Shown here: one piece after another, positions 1 through 9,397 of the stretch
How positions within the stretch are numbered: the first letter of the stretch is position 1
How the letters are laid out: the number at the start of each line of letters is the position of its first letter
From: Kazachstania africana CBS 2517
Lineage: Eukaryota > Ascomycota > Saccharomycetes > Saccharomycetales > Saccharomycetaceae
Length of the DNA: 64,000 nt
Reading direction: 5' to 3'
NCBI RefSeq assembly: GCF_000304475.1
Contig: NC_018940.1
Coordinates: 1,426,001-1,490,000, forward strand
Program-made: the position numbers and the translations under genes
Notes under the pieces: model-generated
Told to the model about the DNA's origin: nothing
The model's database searches: none
Seen by the model: the letters and a program-made list of their open reading frames with translations, nothing else

Positions 1-165
1 ACTGTAGATTTCATCGTCATATTTGGTTAGACGTAATTTGGAACCTTGCAACTTTATTAACAAGTTCCAATAAGTTTCTGCTTGTTCTACAGCAATAACA
101 GCAAATTGTCTTTCAATATCTTCTAAATTATCAGCAGTTTCGGCATCAAAAGTATTCATAGACAT
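1..165 (-). CDS. YPL225W: PBDC1-family protein, N-terminal 55 residues (partial)
   Basis: Reverse-strand frame opening with MSMNTFDAETADNLEDIE and running off the left edge without a stop. It aligns residue for residue with the start of S. cerevisiae Ypl225w (PBDC1 family, polysaccharide-biosynthesis-domain-containing protein 1), including the AVEQAETYW and SKLRLTKYDDEIY segments. The family is small and cytosolic; recent work links it to folding of translation factor eEF1A, which is family knowledge and not visible here. Two ATGs lie six bases apart and either could start the protein; the second is nearer the S. cerevisiae N-terminus. In S. cerevisiae it adjoins NEW1; here FPY1 sits between them. 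The C-terminus is outside the window. Confidence 0.88.
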   Translation of the reverse strand, partial: MSMNTFDAETADNLEDIERQFAVIAVEQAETYWNLLIKLQGSKLRLTKYDDEIYS

Positions 166-529
166 CGTTTGCGTTTTCAATAGAGTTGATCTAGTATAGT
201 TAGTGGTCTAATTAATATACCTAATGGCAATGCATATATATAAAGCTCATCGCATTGAAATATTCTCTCTTTTCAATCAAAAATTTCAGAAATTTCGAAA
301 AGAAAAAGTAACAACAATCGTTAAAGACGATTTCGGAATTATATCGATTTAAGATGTTCCTGGAAATAAATACGGGATCTTATGTAATGAAAGTTGTATT
401 ATATAGGGCTTTTTTGATTGACCAGTGAGAGATCTCAGATTGTTTTGGTGTCATTCAACTGGGCCTTATTATTGCAATTGATTCGTTGGAGGAGAAAATT
501 GCTTATTTTTTTTTCACAATTAGAGTGAT
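166..529. promoter_or_regulatory. Divergent promoter of YPL225W and FPY1
   Basis: Gene-free spacer between two genes transcribed away from each other. A TATA-like run (TATATATAAA, 235-244) is the only clear element and is about 70 bases from the YPL225W start. A T-rich tract lies directly before the FPY1 ATG. No further site is convincing. Confidence 0.5.
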
Positions 530-1354
530 ATGTCAAAAATTAGCGCTGCATGCATAATTATAGGTGACGAAGTTCTCAACGGCAAGATCGTAGATACAAA
601 CTCTCGTTTCTTTGCCAAGCTCTGCTTCAGTCTTGGTATCAAATTAAGAGAGGTTGTTGTGATCGGTGATGACGAGTCACAGATCATAGAAACTGTACGT
701 AGACTATGGAAACAACACCAGTTTATTGTCACAAGTGGTGGTATAGGTAGTACTCATGATGATATTACATATGAATGCCTGGCAAAAAGTTTCAATCTAC
801 CTGCTGAGTTGAATGAGGAATGTAAGAAAAGAATGCAAGAAAAATCTAACCCCGAAGGCAGGTTAAATGTGCAGCAATTAAAGGACTTTTATAAAATGGC
901 TACGCTACCTGCAGGACATACAGTCAAAAATTATTATCCTTGTGATGATCTATGGGTTCCTGTCTGTTCTATCAAAGAGCAAGTATTTATTCTTCCCGGT
1001 ATTCCACAATTATTTGAAAGATTGTTGGAGTGTATGCTTCCTGTAATTAAAAAAATCTTTGAAGTGAAAGAAAAGGATGCGGAATACATTAGATTTTTTG
1101 TGAAAACTACATTCACTGAGTCTCAAATTTCACATCAGTTGAGAATGTATCAGGATGAAGCTTCTAAGGTTTCTGCAGAAATTAAGATTGGCTCATACCC
1201 TCATTTTGGCTTGGGCTTCAATACTGTAAGTATATTGGGCGAAAAAAAAGACGAGGATTATCTGACCAAAATAAGAGACCGTGCCATCAAAGACCTGCAA
1301 GGGGAAGAATTGCCTGCTGAATTAGAAGACGCATTTTCTAATGAGAGGAAATAA
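530..1354 (+). CDS. FPY1: FAD pyrophosphatase, molybdopterin-binding-fold protein
   Basis: 274 residues, the same length as S. cerevisiae Fpy1 (Ymr178w). One MoCF-biosynthesis (MoeA/CinA-like) domain fills the protein: GDEVLNG at residues 12-18, [10 protein letters not shown] around 66-75 and the FILPGIP segment near 150 are its nucleotide-binding and fold signatures. Yeast of this family make no molybdenum cofactor; Fpy1 is reported to hydrolyse FAD to FMN and AMP, so a house-cleaning or flavin-turnover role is the likely one. The ATG is preceded by an A-rich leader and is the first in frame. It is convergent with NEW1. In S. cerevisiae it lies two genes from MMT1 and next to SPT21, so here NEW1 interrupts the pair. 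Confidence 0.9.
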   Translation: MSKISAACIIIGDEVLNGKIVDTNSRFFAKLCFSLGIKLREVVVIGDDESQIIETVRRLWKQHQFIVTSGGIGSTHDDITYECLAKSFNLPAELNEECKKRMQEKSNPEGRLNVQQLKDFYKMATLPAGHTVKNYYPCDDLWVPVCSIKEQVFILPGIPQLFERLLECMLPVIKKIFEVKEKDAEYIRFFVKTTFTESQISHQLRMYQDEASKVSAEIKIGSYPHFGLGFNTVSILGEKKDEDYLTKIRDRAIKDLQGEELPAELEDAFSNERK

Positions 1355-1524
1355 ACTTGTATACAGTTATATGCGCATAATGACTGCATCAAAAGAAACG
1401 GTCATGTTTAAAACTTCGAAAATTTTCAAAGATTTTATTATATATATATATTTTACATGGAGTTAGATAACCTTGAGAAAAAAATCTATCAACAAAAACA
1501 GGAATAGAGCTTTCAATTACCCGT
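1355..1524. terminator. Shared 3' region of FPY1 and NEW1
   Basis: Spacer between convergent stops. An alternating TA run (about 1438-1452) reads as the yeast TATATA efficiency element on both strands and is flanked by A-rich and T-rich positioning sequence, so it can serve both mRNAs. Confidence 0.5.
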
Positions 1525-4500
1525 TTAATCTTCTTCTTCATCGTCTGTATCAACAGGTTTTGGAGTTCCCTTTGGTGAGGACAACCAATCAATGTAACGT
1601 AAACGACGACGTTCGGCTTGAGCCTTCTTTTCATTTCTAGTGAGCTTCTTCTTTCTTTGTCTAACCTTGATGTTGGCTGGGGAGTCGTCATCATCGACAG
1701 ATGGCGATATTCTTTGTTCGGCTTTAACACCAACAGCGTTGGCATTTCCACCATCTTCAAACCTACTTTGGTCGATTTGGCTGACACCTTTTTGAGTTAA
1801 CTTACCATTCTCGACGATCCATTGTTCTGGGCATAAAGCACCGACAAATTCATTGTTATGGGAAATCATGACAACACCACCGGTCCAGTCACGAATAGCA
1901 ACAGCTAAAGCACCTAAGGAATCTCTATCCAGATAATTAGTAGGTTCATCAAGAACTAATAAATGAGGATTATTCCACATAGCACCTGCGATAACGACTT
2001 TGACTAATTGACCACCTGATAAAGAACCTAATGGGGTATGGTTGGCAATTTCAGAATCCAGGCCAACATCTTCAAAATGTTTTGTAATTACCGATGGAAC
2101 TAATTCACGATAACCAAGACCTTCTCTGGAGGCTTCGTGATCATCGAATTTTTGTACTAACTTTTCAAAACCGTGCTCAATCAGAAGCTCCCTTGGAACC
2201 CAGGAATTGTACTTCGGCTTCCAGTACTTCCATTTGACTTCATATTGGAAGGACTTTCTCAACTTTTGTCTTCCTACAAGAGCCTCGATAGCTCTTTTAC
2301 CTCTTCCATCATCTACATCAATTTCTTTCTCCATCATTTCTTTTTCTTCTTCAGAAATCTTTCTTGACTCCTTTAATAAAACTTCACGATCATCACCGAA
2401 TTGGTAACGCCATTGTAGATACTGGTTAGCAGTTTTTTCTTTATGTTCATTGACATGTTGTAAGGCATGTTGAGCAATATAACCAATACGTAAGTTTGGA
2501 TGTTTTTCAACTTTACCTTCTTGAGGAACTAATTCACCAGTAAGCAACTTAATTAAAGTGGACTTACCTGCACCATTTGGACCTAATACAGCAACACGAG
2601 ATGATAATGATAAAGCACACGAAGCATTTGATAATGATGGCTTTTCAGCACCAGGATAAGTAAATGTAACATCGGTGACCTTTGCTACAGCCCTAGATCT
2701 AGATTTAACACCAGTTAAGATACCTGGTGGTGGAAAATGCATTTGGGCATTGGAATCAGTAAGTGTATAGTAAGCCTTGGCTTCTGGTTTTTGTTCTACA
2801 AAATCAGCTAAATTACCCTTATAGTAAGCTAACTTCTTGTTTTCATAATGGATGATATCAGTACAAACAGCATCCAAGAATCCGGAGTCGTGAGAAACAA
2901 TCAAAGAGGTAATGTCGGTATGTTCTAACAAATAGTCTTGCAACCATTTGACGTTTGCCACGTCTAAATGATTTGTAGGTTCATCCAATAACAAAATATC
3001 CGCTCTTTGTAGCATGGCTCTTGCCAGTTCTAGCTTCATCTTCCAACCACCAGATAAGGAACCAACGGTTTGGGCTCTTCTTTCATCGTCGAAGCCGACA
3101 GATTCTAGTGCCTTTGCTATTTCTTGGTGAGAGACGTCTTGTAATTGTTCATCTAACGCAATGAAATCGACCAAGTTCAAACTACCTTCTTCACCTTGCA
3201 ACTTATGTTCAACAAAACAAGTCCGTAAGGTGTCCTTATCAGGGAAACCATCCAACTGACCATTGTTGATGGACCTCATCAAAGTAGATTTACCAGCACC
3301 ATTTCTACCGCATAAACCGTAACGATGACCCTTCAATAAACGAAGAGTAGTTTTGTTAAGTAACATTCTGGACCCATAGGCTAACGAGAAATCAGTATTC
3401 ACAATTTCGATACCCTCATCCTCGTCGTACTTGACCTTCTCTTGATGGAATATAACCCTTAAGCCTGCGATAAATTCGTTTTGGATTACTTCTCTATTTT
3501 CTTCACCAAGGATAGAAACTAAGAATGATTCTAATCTCTTCCAATCATTAACGTTGGCATCAACTGTTAATAACTTGCTCAAGCAGTCAAGAGATGTAGG
3601 ATCATTGATGAAGTCCTTGAGAGAAAATTCAATTGAAGTATTAATTTTATTTAAATTGTTAATCAAAAACTCTCTACCTTCTTCATAAGTGATTCTACCA
3701 GAAAATTTATCCGAGCTTTCTAATCCATCACCATTTAAAACATTTAAAGCCTTTTGAGCTAACTCACGAACTTCGGGTAATGAAGCTGTGTTGACAACTT
3801 TTTGAACACCAGGTAATAATAATGGAATGAAACTTTCAATTTCGATACGGTTGTTAACCAGTCTAGTCAAATTTTCAATAACAATGACCGTTTGTCTCAA
3901 TTGCTCTTGTGAGGAGGAGGATAGATTTAATGATCTGTTTAGAATTGGAACCAGTAAAGATAAAGCAGGTTCGGTAACTTCGGCAACAAAAGTGACACTT
4001 GATAAGGATTTAACAGAATCTGGTACCTTGGAAGGATCTTGTAAAGTGTCTACAATCAATTTATAACGAGGAGCCAAATCTAAATTATCTAAAATTGAGA
4101 CGTAGTCTAATAAGGTCTTGTAACCATGTTTTGCTAATTCTGGTTTGAAATCAGTTGCAACATCAGTTAAAATGGGTACAACTTGGTTGAAAGTGAATTC
4201 CAGTAGATCGTTTGGAGAGTCTTCTCTGATTCTATCAACGATGTTCAAGGCTGCCATTTTAGATTGCCATTTGGCACCGGATGATAGATATGAAAGAATC
4301 CTTGGTAAGACGAAGCTAGTTAATGATTCAACTTGGAAAGCAATTAGTAAAGCGTCAATAGCATGTTGGGCAGCACGCTTGATTGTATTGTCCTTCTCTG
4401 CAACGCTATCTAAAGCGATGTCGAACAAAGGAAGAAGATAAGCTTCTTGTGGGCATTTATTGGTAAAGTTTGCGGCTAAATTGGAGATCAGCAACATTGC

Positions 4501-5157
4501 AGACTCTTTAACTAATGGAGGGTTTTTGGTTTTAGATAACTTGGCTAAAATACCTTCAACATCCCATTCCTTAATTTGCATTGCAGAATTTCCGTCCTTG
4601 TTGAATTCTTCAATAATCAATTTAATTTCCTTTTTACAGCCAGTAATATTCTGACAATCGGGTATCTTTGCAACGAGGTCTGAAATTGGACTCATTTTCA
4701 AGTCAGAAAATTTATAGTTTAATGAAGCTAAAGAAGTTGATGAAGCAGAAGGTGTAGGAGCAGGACTTTCATTTGGAGTGACTGCAGCCTGGGTATAGGT
4801 ACTGGTTTGGCCATAAGACTGGTAGTTCTGGTACGCACCGCCTTTATTGTATTTTTGGTATGAACCACTTTGATTGTATGACTGGTAGTTTTGATGAGAA
4901 CCACCTTGATTATATGACTGATAGTTTTGATAGGAACCACCTTGATTATAGGATTGATAGTTTTGTTGGGCACCATCTTGGTTGTGTGATTGGTTATTTT
5001 GATAAGAACTACCTTGGTTGTAATTCTTATGCGTTCTTTGTTGAGCGATATTGTTGCTTTTCTTGAAATACCCACCAAAAGGTGAGGCAACTAAATTTGG
5101 ATCAGTTGGCTGATCATCCAAGAAAGAATCTAAGGTTTGAAACTTCTTAGGAGGCAT
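1525..5157 (-). CDS. NEW1: ABCF ATPase of the eEF3 family, prion-like N-terminus
   Basis: 1210 residues, close to S. cerevisiae New1. Order of parts: N-terminal MPPKKFQTLDSFLDD; a Q/N/Y/G-rich repeat zone at about 45-118; HEAT repeats to about 500; a first ABC cassette (Walker A GRNGAGKST near 615, signature LSGGW, Walker B with LLLDEPTNHLD); a second cassette (GPNGAGKST near 855, LSGGQ, LVLDEPTNYLD) with the chromodomain-like insert (EVKWKYWKPKYNSWVP); and a lysine/arginine-rich tail. New1 binds ribosomes and fine-tunes termination at certain C-terminal codons, and supports cold growth. Both ATPase sites look intact. The longest frame starts six bases earlier at a TTG; the ATG giving MPPKKF matches the known N-terminus and is used. 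What differs is the prion repeat type (see findings). Confidence 0.97.
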   Translation of the reverse strand: MPPKKFQTLDSFLDDQPTDPNLVASPFGGYFKKSNNIAQQRTHKNYNQGSSYQNNQSHNQDGAQQNYQSYNQGGSYQNYQSYNQGGSHQNYQSYNQSGSYQKYNKGGAYQNYQSYGQTSTYTQAAVTPNESPAPTPSASSTSLASLNYKFSDLKMSPISDLVAKIPDCQNITGCKKEIKLIIEEFNKDGNSAMQIKEWDVEGILAKLSKTKNPPLVKESAMLLISNLAANFTNKCPQEAYLLPLFDIALDSVAEKDNTIKRAAQHAIDALLIAFQVESLTSFVLPRILSYLSSGAKWQSKMAALNIVDRIREDSPNDLLEFTFNQVVPILTDVATDFKPELAKHGYKTLLDYVSILDNLDLAPRYKLIVDTLQDPSKVPDSVKSLSSVTFVAEVTEPALSLLVPILNRSLNLSSSSQEQLRQTVIVIENLTRLVNNRIEIESFIPLLLPGVQKVVNTASLPEVRELAQKALNVLNGDGLESSDKFSGRITYEEGREFLINNLNKINTSIEFSLKDFINDPTSLDCLSKLLTVDANVNDWKRLESFLVSILGEENREVIQNEFIAGLRVIFHQEKVKYDEDEGIEIVNTDFSLAYGSRMLLNKTTLRLLKGHRYGLCGRNGAGKSTLMRSINNGQLDGFPDKDTLRTCFVEHKLQGEEGSLNLVDFIALDEQLQDVSHQEIAKALESVGFDDERRAQTVGSLSGGWKMKLELARAMLQRADILLLDEPTNHLDVANVKWLQDYLLEHTDITSLIVSHDSGFLDAVCTDIIHYENKKLAYYKGNLADFVEQKPEAKAYYTLTDSNAQMHFPPPGILTGVKSRSRAVAKVTDVTFTYPGAEKPSLSNASCALSLSSRVAVLGPNGAGKSTLIKLLTGELVPQEGKVEKHPNLRIGYIAQHALQHVNEHKEKTANQYLQWRYQFGDDREVLLKESRKISEEEKEMMEKEIDVDDGRGKRAIEALVGRQKLRKSFQYEVKWKYWKPKYNSWVPRELLIEHGFEKLVQKFDDHEASREGLGYRELVPSVITKHFEDVGLDSEIANHTPLGSLSGGQLVKVVIAGAMWNNPHLLVLDEPTNYLDRDSLGALAVAIRDWTGGVVMISHNNEFVGALCPEQWIVENGKLTQKGVSQIDQSRFEDGGNANAVGVKAEQRISPSVDDDDSPANIKVRQRKKKLTRNEKKAQAERRRLRYIDWLSSPKGTPKPVDTDDEEED
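4804..5025 (-). repeat. Prion-like QNYQSYNQGG repeats inside NEW1
   Basis: Codes for about five degenerate units of 9-12 residues built on QNYQSYNQGGS, covering residues 45-118 of New1. Composition is almost only Q, N, Y, S and G, with no acidic clusters and few hydrophobics, typical of yeast prion domains. The DNA repeat is also visible (recurring tgattgtatgactggtag-like units), so it can change length by slippage. Confidence 0.85.
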
Positions 5158-6181
5158 CTTCAAATGAACTATTTATCTTTTTCTCGTATTCGACAGAATA
5201 AATAACTTCAAAACTGTAGTGAGGATGCTTTCTCTTTTCCTTATATGTAAAATTAGTAAAAGCAGGTGTACCAAGTATAGAAAATTTTTCATGTCAAATT
5301 ATTCCGAAGTGATGAGCTTTGCTGCTTTTTGTAGATGCCCGTTACCCGTCTCCAAAAATTTTAGTATGGAAAAGGCAGCCTCTGCTGCAAGATGAAAAAA
5401 AGAAAGAAACTGGGAGATGGAAAAGCAGCAGGCGGTTGTGGGAGCAGGCGGGTTGTGCATTGACAATCAGTAGATCTGGTATTTGTGATAATACAGCATA
5501 AGTCTAGATGCTGCACGGTATACAACACTGGAACAGCAGGTTTATTTGAGTGGCAACAAACAATTTGCGGAAGCAGGTAGCGGTGGTCTAAAAGAAATAC
5601 CTTTGAGAATGCCATACAAATACCTCCCAAAACTATAATGGCCCGCAGTTTAGCAGCGCTAATGTTCTATTTTGACAGCTAGAAGAGTTATTTTCATGTT
5701 TCCAGTATAGTTCGATATTTATTACGCCGTTGTCGTTTGGTTTTACATCTCAATTTTGGGAAATAGCCGCCAGAGATATTCTGTTTGACCGACAAGGATG
5801 GATTTTTCTTTGGCCCACGTGACAAACTAAATCATTTGCCTTTTTTTGGGTAGCCTTAACGCGAAACGCCTGAGGGATTCAATTTATTGGAAAAGGTAAA
5901 CAGAGAAGACGCGTAAAAGAAAGGCGTACCTAGATCACGAAAAATTTTACTGAAAATGACTTCTGGCATAGACACGAGTTTTTTTGTTTGGCCCACTATA
6001 TTTACATTAAATATAGGAAGCATCAGTTTGGTGTGGGCTGAAGATAATCTAGGTTGGATTTTTTTTTTCCTTTGATTCTTATTTATAAAGGAATTATTTC
6101 AATCCTACAAATTTCACAGTTACTTCTTTCCCGGTGAGAAGACTACCTAAAGCAAATACATCAAGAACTCCTAGATTGATA
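5158..6181. promoter_or_regulatory. Divergent promoter of NEW1 and SPT21 with G1/S boxes
   Basis: About 1 kb without a gene. On the SPT21 side three G1/S elements lie within 84 bases: ACGCGAAA (5859-5866, fits both MBF and SBF), the MluI box ACGCGT (5909-5914, MBF) and CACGAAA (5936-5942, SBF). A TATAAA follows at 6084-6089. CACGTGAC at 5816-5823 is a Cbf1/Pho4-type E-box. Short open frames in this stretch have no coding character. Confidence 0.65.
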
Positions 6182-7921
6182 ATGACTGCTGAAGCCTCTC
6201 GAATCACATTAAAGGTATTATACACTCTGGATGACGGTAGCAGTTACCTCGCACGTTCTAAGCAGCCCAGACAAGTCAGAGTTGCCAATATTTCAAACCC
6301 AATTGATTCAAATAAAACCATCAGAATAGGTGCAATTAGTATATCTTTGATTCTAAAAGAGATATTTCTAAACTCGCCTGAATTTATTGATCAAAATAAT
6401 TCACAACATGATTATAATTTATATTATAGAGATATATGTGAAGTTGATGAACCGTTAGTGTCTCTTGGTTTGCTATCAAAGATAAAATCTAAATTTAAAT
6501 TGACGCCAAATATGAATAATGATGAGGAGATGGAGGGATATAAGGAAGACGAAGACGAAGATATTGAAGATGAAGATAATGACGAATATATTGTCACAGG
6601 GAGAGTTTGTTCAAATTTTGCGGCATTACTGAGGAGGTCGTACAGTACGTCATCTAAAAGCAATAAAAATAGGTCAGATTCTGAAAGTAACTCGATAACG
6701 TCAGATACATTAGAAATTAAATTGAAATTTTCTAAAATTGTAAATTCTCACAGCATAACATCTGCTTTACCTAAGCTAGCACATCCACAGGAACAGCAAA
6801 AAAAGCATTATGCCACACCAACAATGATTACTAGTTCTGTACGCCCTACCAAAAAAAGGCAAACAAATCCAATGCCCGCACCAAGAGCCAAAAGAACGCA
6901 ATCGTTACCTATTTGGAACTTAAAACAACAGCATCAACAACAAAATGCCATTGGTTTACCTAAAAATTCGATAGCACATAAAATTTATCTAGCGGATAGG
7001 CAGATGGAAACAAATGAGAAGCCCGTTCAATCTTTGCAATATGAAATCAATACTTTGCAAAATGATAACACAATACAGAAGATCAAAGTGGACGATTCTG
7101 TAAGTAAAAGATTCGATTTTATGTTAAACAAGAAGAGGACACCAAGTAATATCGGGTCATCTCCATTAAATGAGAAAGTTAATAGAAAGACTAATAAAGC
7201 TAAAAAATCCAAAACGACACATAAAAATAACAATCATATTAATAATTCTGATAATCATAAGACGCCGGTGATAGAAAACAATTCACTATTGAACGATTTG
7301 CTATTGTCGCAAAACAATCCAACTCCAGTTGATGATTCTGAAGCAGATAAGGAAAATGTACCACCATCACTTTCATCAAAGATGATGCCGCCTCCTCAAA
7401 CGACGATGAACAAGGAAATCGACTTAAGTCTGCTGAACTTCAGTGATACATGGTTACAAGATTTTAGCAAGTTAACTACTCCCAGAGACATTATAGAAGA
7501 TATGGATAAAACGTCACCCATCGACACATTATCAATGCCATTAATGGAACTAGAAAATCAAACTACCAATCCTAGAAATGTGTCTTGTCAAGAACAACTA
7601 CGTAAACTACCATTACTTGCTAATGTAAACAATGCCTCCGGTGTGGAACCAAAAGATGGTGAAAATAGCTCCGAAGAGGGTAAACTAGGAGGCAAGCCCG
7701 GTACTAATTCTAATAATGGAGAAAGCTTAGCTGATGAGTATACAACAACACCAGAGATAGAAGGAGATGAAGAAGAAGAAAAGAAAGAGAATAGAATAAT
7801 GCCGTCTTCACCTAGTATGATGTTTGAATATCACAGACACGATGATTTATTTTCATCATTTGTAGATGGATATGAGACGTCTAATACAGATCAATTTGCT
7901 AGTGATGAGATAAATAAGTGA
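6182..7921 (+). CDS. SPT21: Histone-gene transcription regulator Spt21
   Basis: 579 residues from the first ATG (the open frame reaches back to a GTG that I discard). The N-terminal 160 residues carry the conserved block (ITLKVLYTLDDGSSYLAR, VRVANISNP, YNLYYRDICEVDEPLVSLGLLS), then an acidic stretch and VTGRVCSNFAALLRRSYS. The rest is low-complexity, basic and N/S-rich, with a KEN-like element (DKENVPP) about two thirds along that could act as an APC/C degron. Spt21 works with Spt10 to activate histone genes in S phase and affects silencing; its mRNA is cell-cycle regulated in S. cerevisiae, which agrees with the SBF/MBF sites upstream. It is shorter than the S. cerevisiae protein (about 758), the difference lying in the variable C-terminal half. 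Confidence 0.92.
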   Translation: MTAEASRITLKVLYTLDDGSSYLARSKQPRQVRVANISNPIDSNKTIRIGAISISLILKEIFLNSPEFIDQNNSQHDYNLYYRDICEVDEPLVSLGLLSKIKSKFKLTPNMNNDEEMEGYKEDEDEDIEDEDNDEYIVTGRVCSNFAALLRRSYSTSSKSNKNRSDSESNSITSDTLEIKLKFSKIVNSHSITSALPKLAHPQEQQKKHYATPTMITSSVRPTKKRQTNPMPAPRAKRTQSLPIWNLKQQHQQQNAIGLPKNSIAHKIYLADRQMETNEKPVQSLQYEINTLQNDNTIQKIKVDDSVSKRFDFMLNKKRTPSNIGSSPLNEKVNRKTNKAKKSKTTHKNNNHINNSDNHKTPVIENNSLLNDLLLSQNNPTPVDDSEADKENVPPSLSSKMMPPPQTTMNKEIDLSLLNFSDTWLQDFSKLTTPRDIIEDMDKTSPIDTLSMPLMELENQTTNPRNVSCQEQLRKLPLLANVNNASGVEPKDGENSSEEGKLGGKPGTNSNNGESLADEYTTTPEIEGDEEEEKKENRIMPSSPSMMFEYHRHDDLFSSFVDGYETSNTDQFASDEINK

Positions 7922-8027
7922 AATGATTTCGTAACGTATTTGCATTAGAAGATATATAAGGGAGATAATATTATTAGAAACAGAGAAAAACTACATAAAT
8001 TTTATGATGGAAATGAAATGTTCATGA

Positions 8028-8543
8028 CTAATTACTTGGGTTGAAACTTTTGGAAGTGTATGGATTATATTTAAAGTTTTTATTGATGATCTGTTGTTGT
8101 TGTTGTTGTTGTTGTTGTTGAATAGGAGATAGATGACTTTGTTCGTTGCTGAACCTATTCTGTAACATTTTGTCAAATTGTTCGCATTTTTGCAACTCTG
8201 CACTTGACAGTAGGGATCTTGGACAATATAATACATCATCTTCAAACAATTTACTTATATCGTTCTTGTATTTTATTGGATTCAAGTCATATTCCAAAGT
8301 GTCCATGAAGCTCATCGATTCAATAGTACTATTACTCATTATACTATTACTACTAGAACTGGAACTAGAGTTACTTCTGGAGTTAAACCTCTCGAAGGCC
8401 TTAGATTCGTCTATTATTGGTGTAAAATTGAAGGGAGACGGATGCGAAGCGCCATCCATTGCTATTGCACTTTCGTTCAAATTACTATTCACACGACCCA
8501 GAGGAATTTGTCCCGCGGCATAGTTCATATTATTAGGAAACAT
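8028..8543 (-). CDS. YMR181C/YPL229W-family protein of unknown function
   Basis: 171 residues with no domain I recognise. It is assigned by position: downstream of, and co-oriented with, an RGM1/USV1-type regulator, exactly where S. cerevisiae has YMR181C (beside RGM1) and its WGD partner YPL229W (beside USV1). The most protein-like part is the middle (MDTLEYDLNPIKYKNDISKL and FEDDVLYCPRSLLSS), preceded by a serine-rich run and followed by a poly-Q tract of about ten residues, which points to a soluble regulatory protein rather than an enzyme. In S. cerevisiae, YMR181C is reported on a bicistronic transcript with RGM1. It is convergent with SPT21. Existence is likely; function unknown. Confidence 0.72.
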   Translation of the reverse strand: MFPNNMNYAAGQIPLGRVNSNLNESAIAMDGASHPSPFNFTPIIDESKAFERFNSRSNSSSSSSSNSIMSNSTIESMSFMDTLEYDLNPIKYKNDISKLFEDDVLYCPRSLLSSAELQKCEQFDKMLQNRFSNEQSHLSPIQQQQQQQQQQIINKNFKYNPYTSKSFNPSN

Positions 8544-9397
8544 TGCCTTTTAAAACACTGATTAGTTTTGAACACTGTTAGTTTTTTATTATTTGTACTA
8601 GGTTTCTTGCAAGTTTTGCAGATTATGCGATGACTACCCTAAGTAAACTGATTTTTTTTTCTTGTTTTCCTTCCTTCAAGGAATTAAATTTTGAAATGTT
8701 TATATAACGCATTCATTTTTACTCTGAAGTTCTATTTTACTTGCTCATAATAGATTTTGCTGAACTTTCTCAGCGATATTGTAAACTTTGGGGGAAAAGA
8801 AACGACTGGCAATCTAGCGAAAATCACGGGGTTGTTCCAGGAAAAGCTGTGGTGTATGGTTGCATTTTCGGAATTTGTGAGAAGAAGTTGTTCCGCAGTT
8901 TGTGTAACTCCGCCGTATTTCTTAGGAAAACGCGGCTGGAAACGGTTGAGCGTTGCGGTATGCACATGTCACTGTGTACGTAAGCGTGGGGCCTCTTTTT
9001 CAAAGCCTTTTGGTTGAAGAAAATTCCAAAGCCGAGAGAGGCGGGTAACGAAGTTAGTGTGGCAGCACTAAACCGAAAAGTGGCAGTTAGGATCGTTCTC
9101 TATGAAAGCTTGAGTTATAAGTGGTGGTAATAGATTGAATATATGAATAATATATGTGAGAGTGTAAAAAGCACATGGAGCAAGCAATTGGTATAGTGAT
9201 ACAGGGGGAGGGCGTTGAAGCGCAAATATGAGAAAAGATGTATCCAAAGTCTTGAAAGCAACTTCGAAATGAATATCTACTTTTTTTTGCGGTATAATAA
9301 AATTCTTAGATCTTGAATATTGACATCTCATCAAGTAATGTGTCCCACAAATTTGGAAGTGCATCTGACACACAAGACCGAATTAGTAGAAGGAAAA
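8544..9397. other. Spacer between the zinc-finger gene and the YMR181C-family gene
   Basis: Both flanking genes read leftward, so this is the 3' region of the regulator and the promoter of the small gene. It contains several overlapping open frames of 77-101 codons on both strands, none with typical amino-acid composition or a family match. No binding site stands out beyond short G-runs. I call no gene here. Confidence 0.5.

Noticed and set aside
5300..5325. TGT-7-TTCCGAA match to part of centromere element CDEIII
   Set aside because: Spacing fits but flanking bases do not, the upstream 90 bases are not AT-rich enough and no CDEI stands at the right distance.
8732..9373. Open frames of 77-101 codons on both strands between the YMR181C-family and zinc-finger genes
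   Set aside because: They overlap each other, lack typical composition and match no family; expected by chance in an 850-base spacer.
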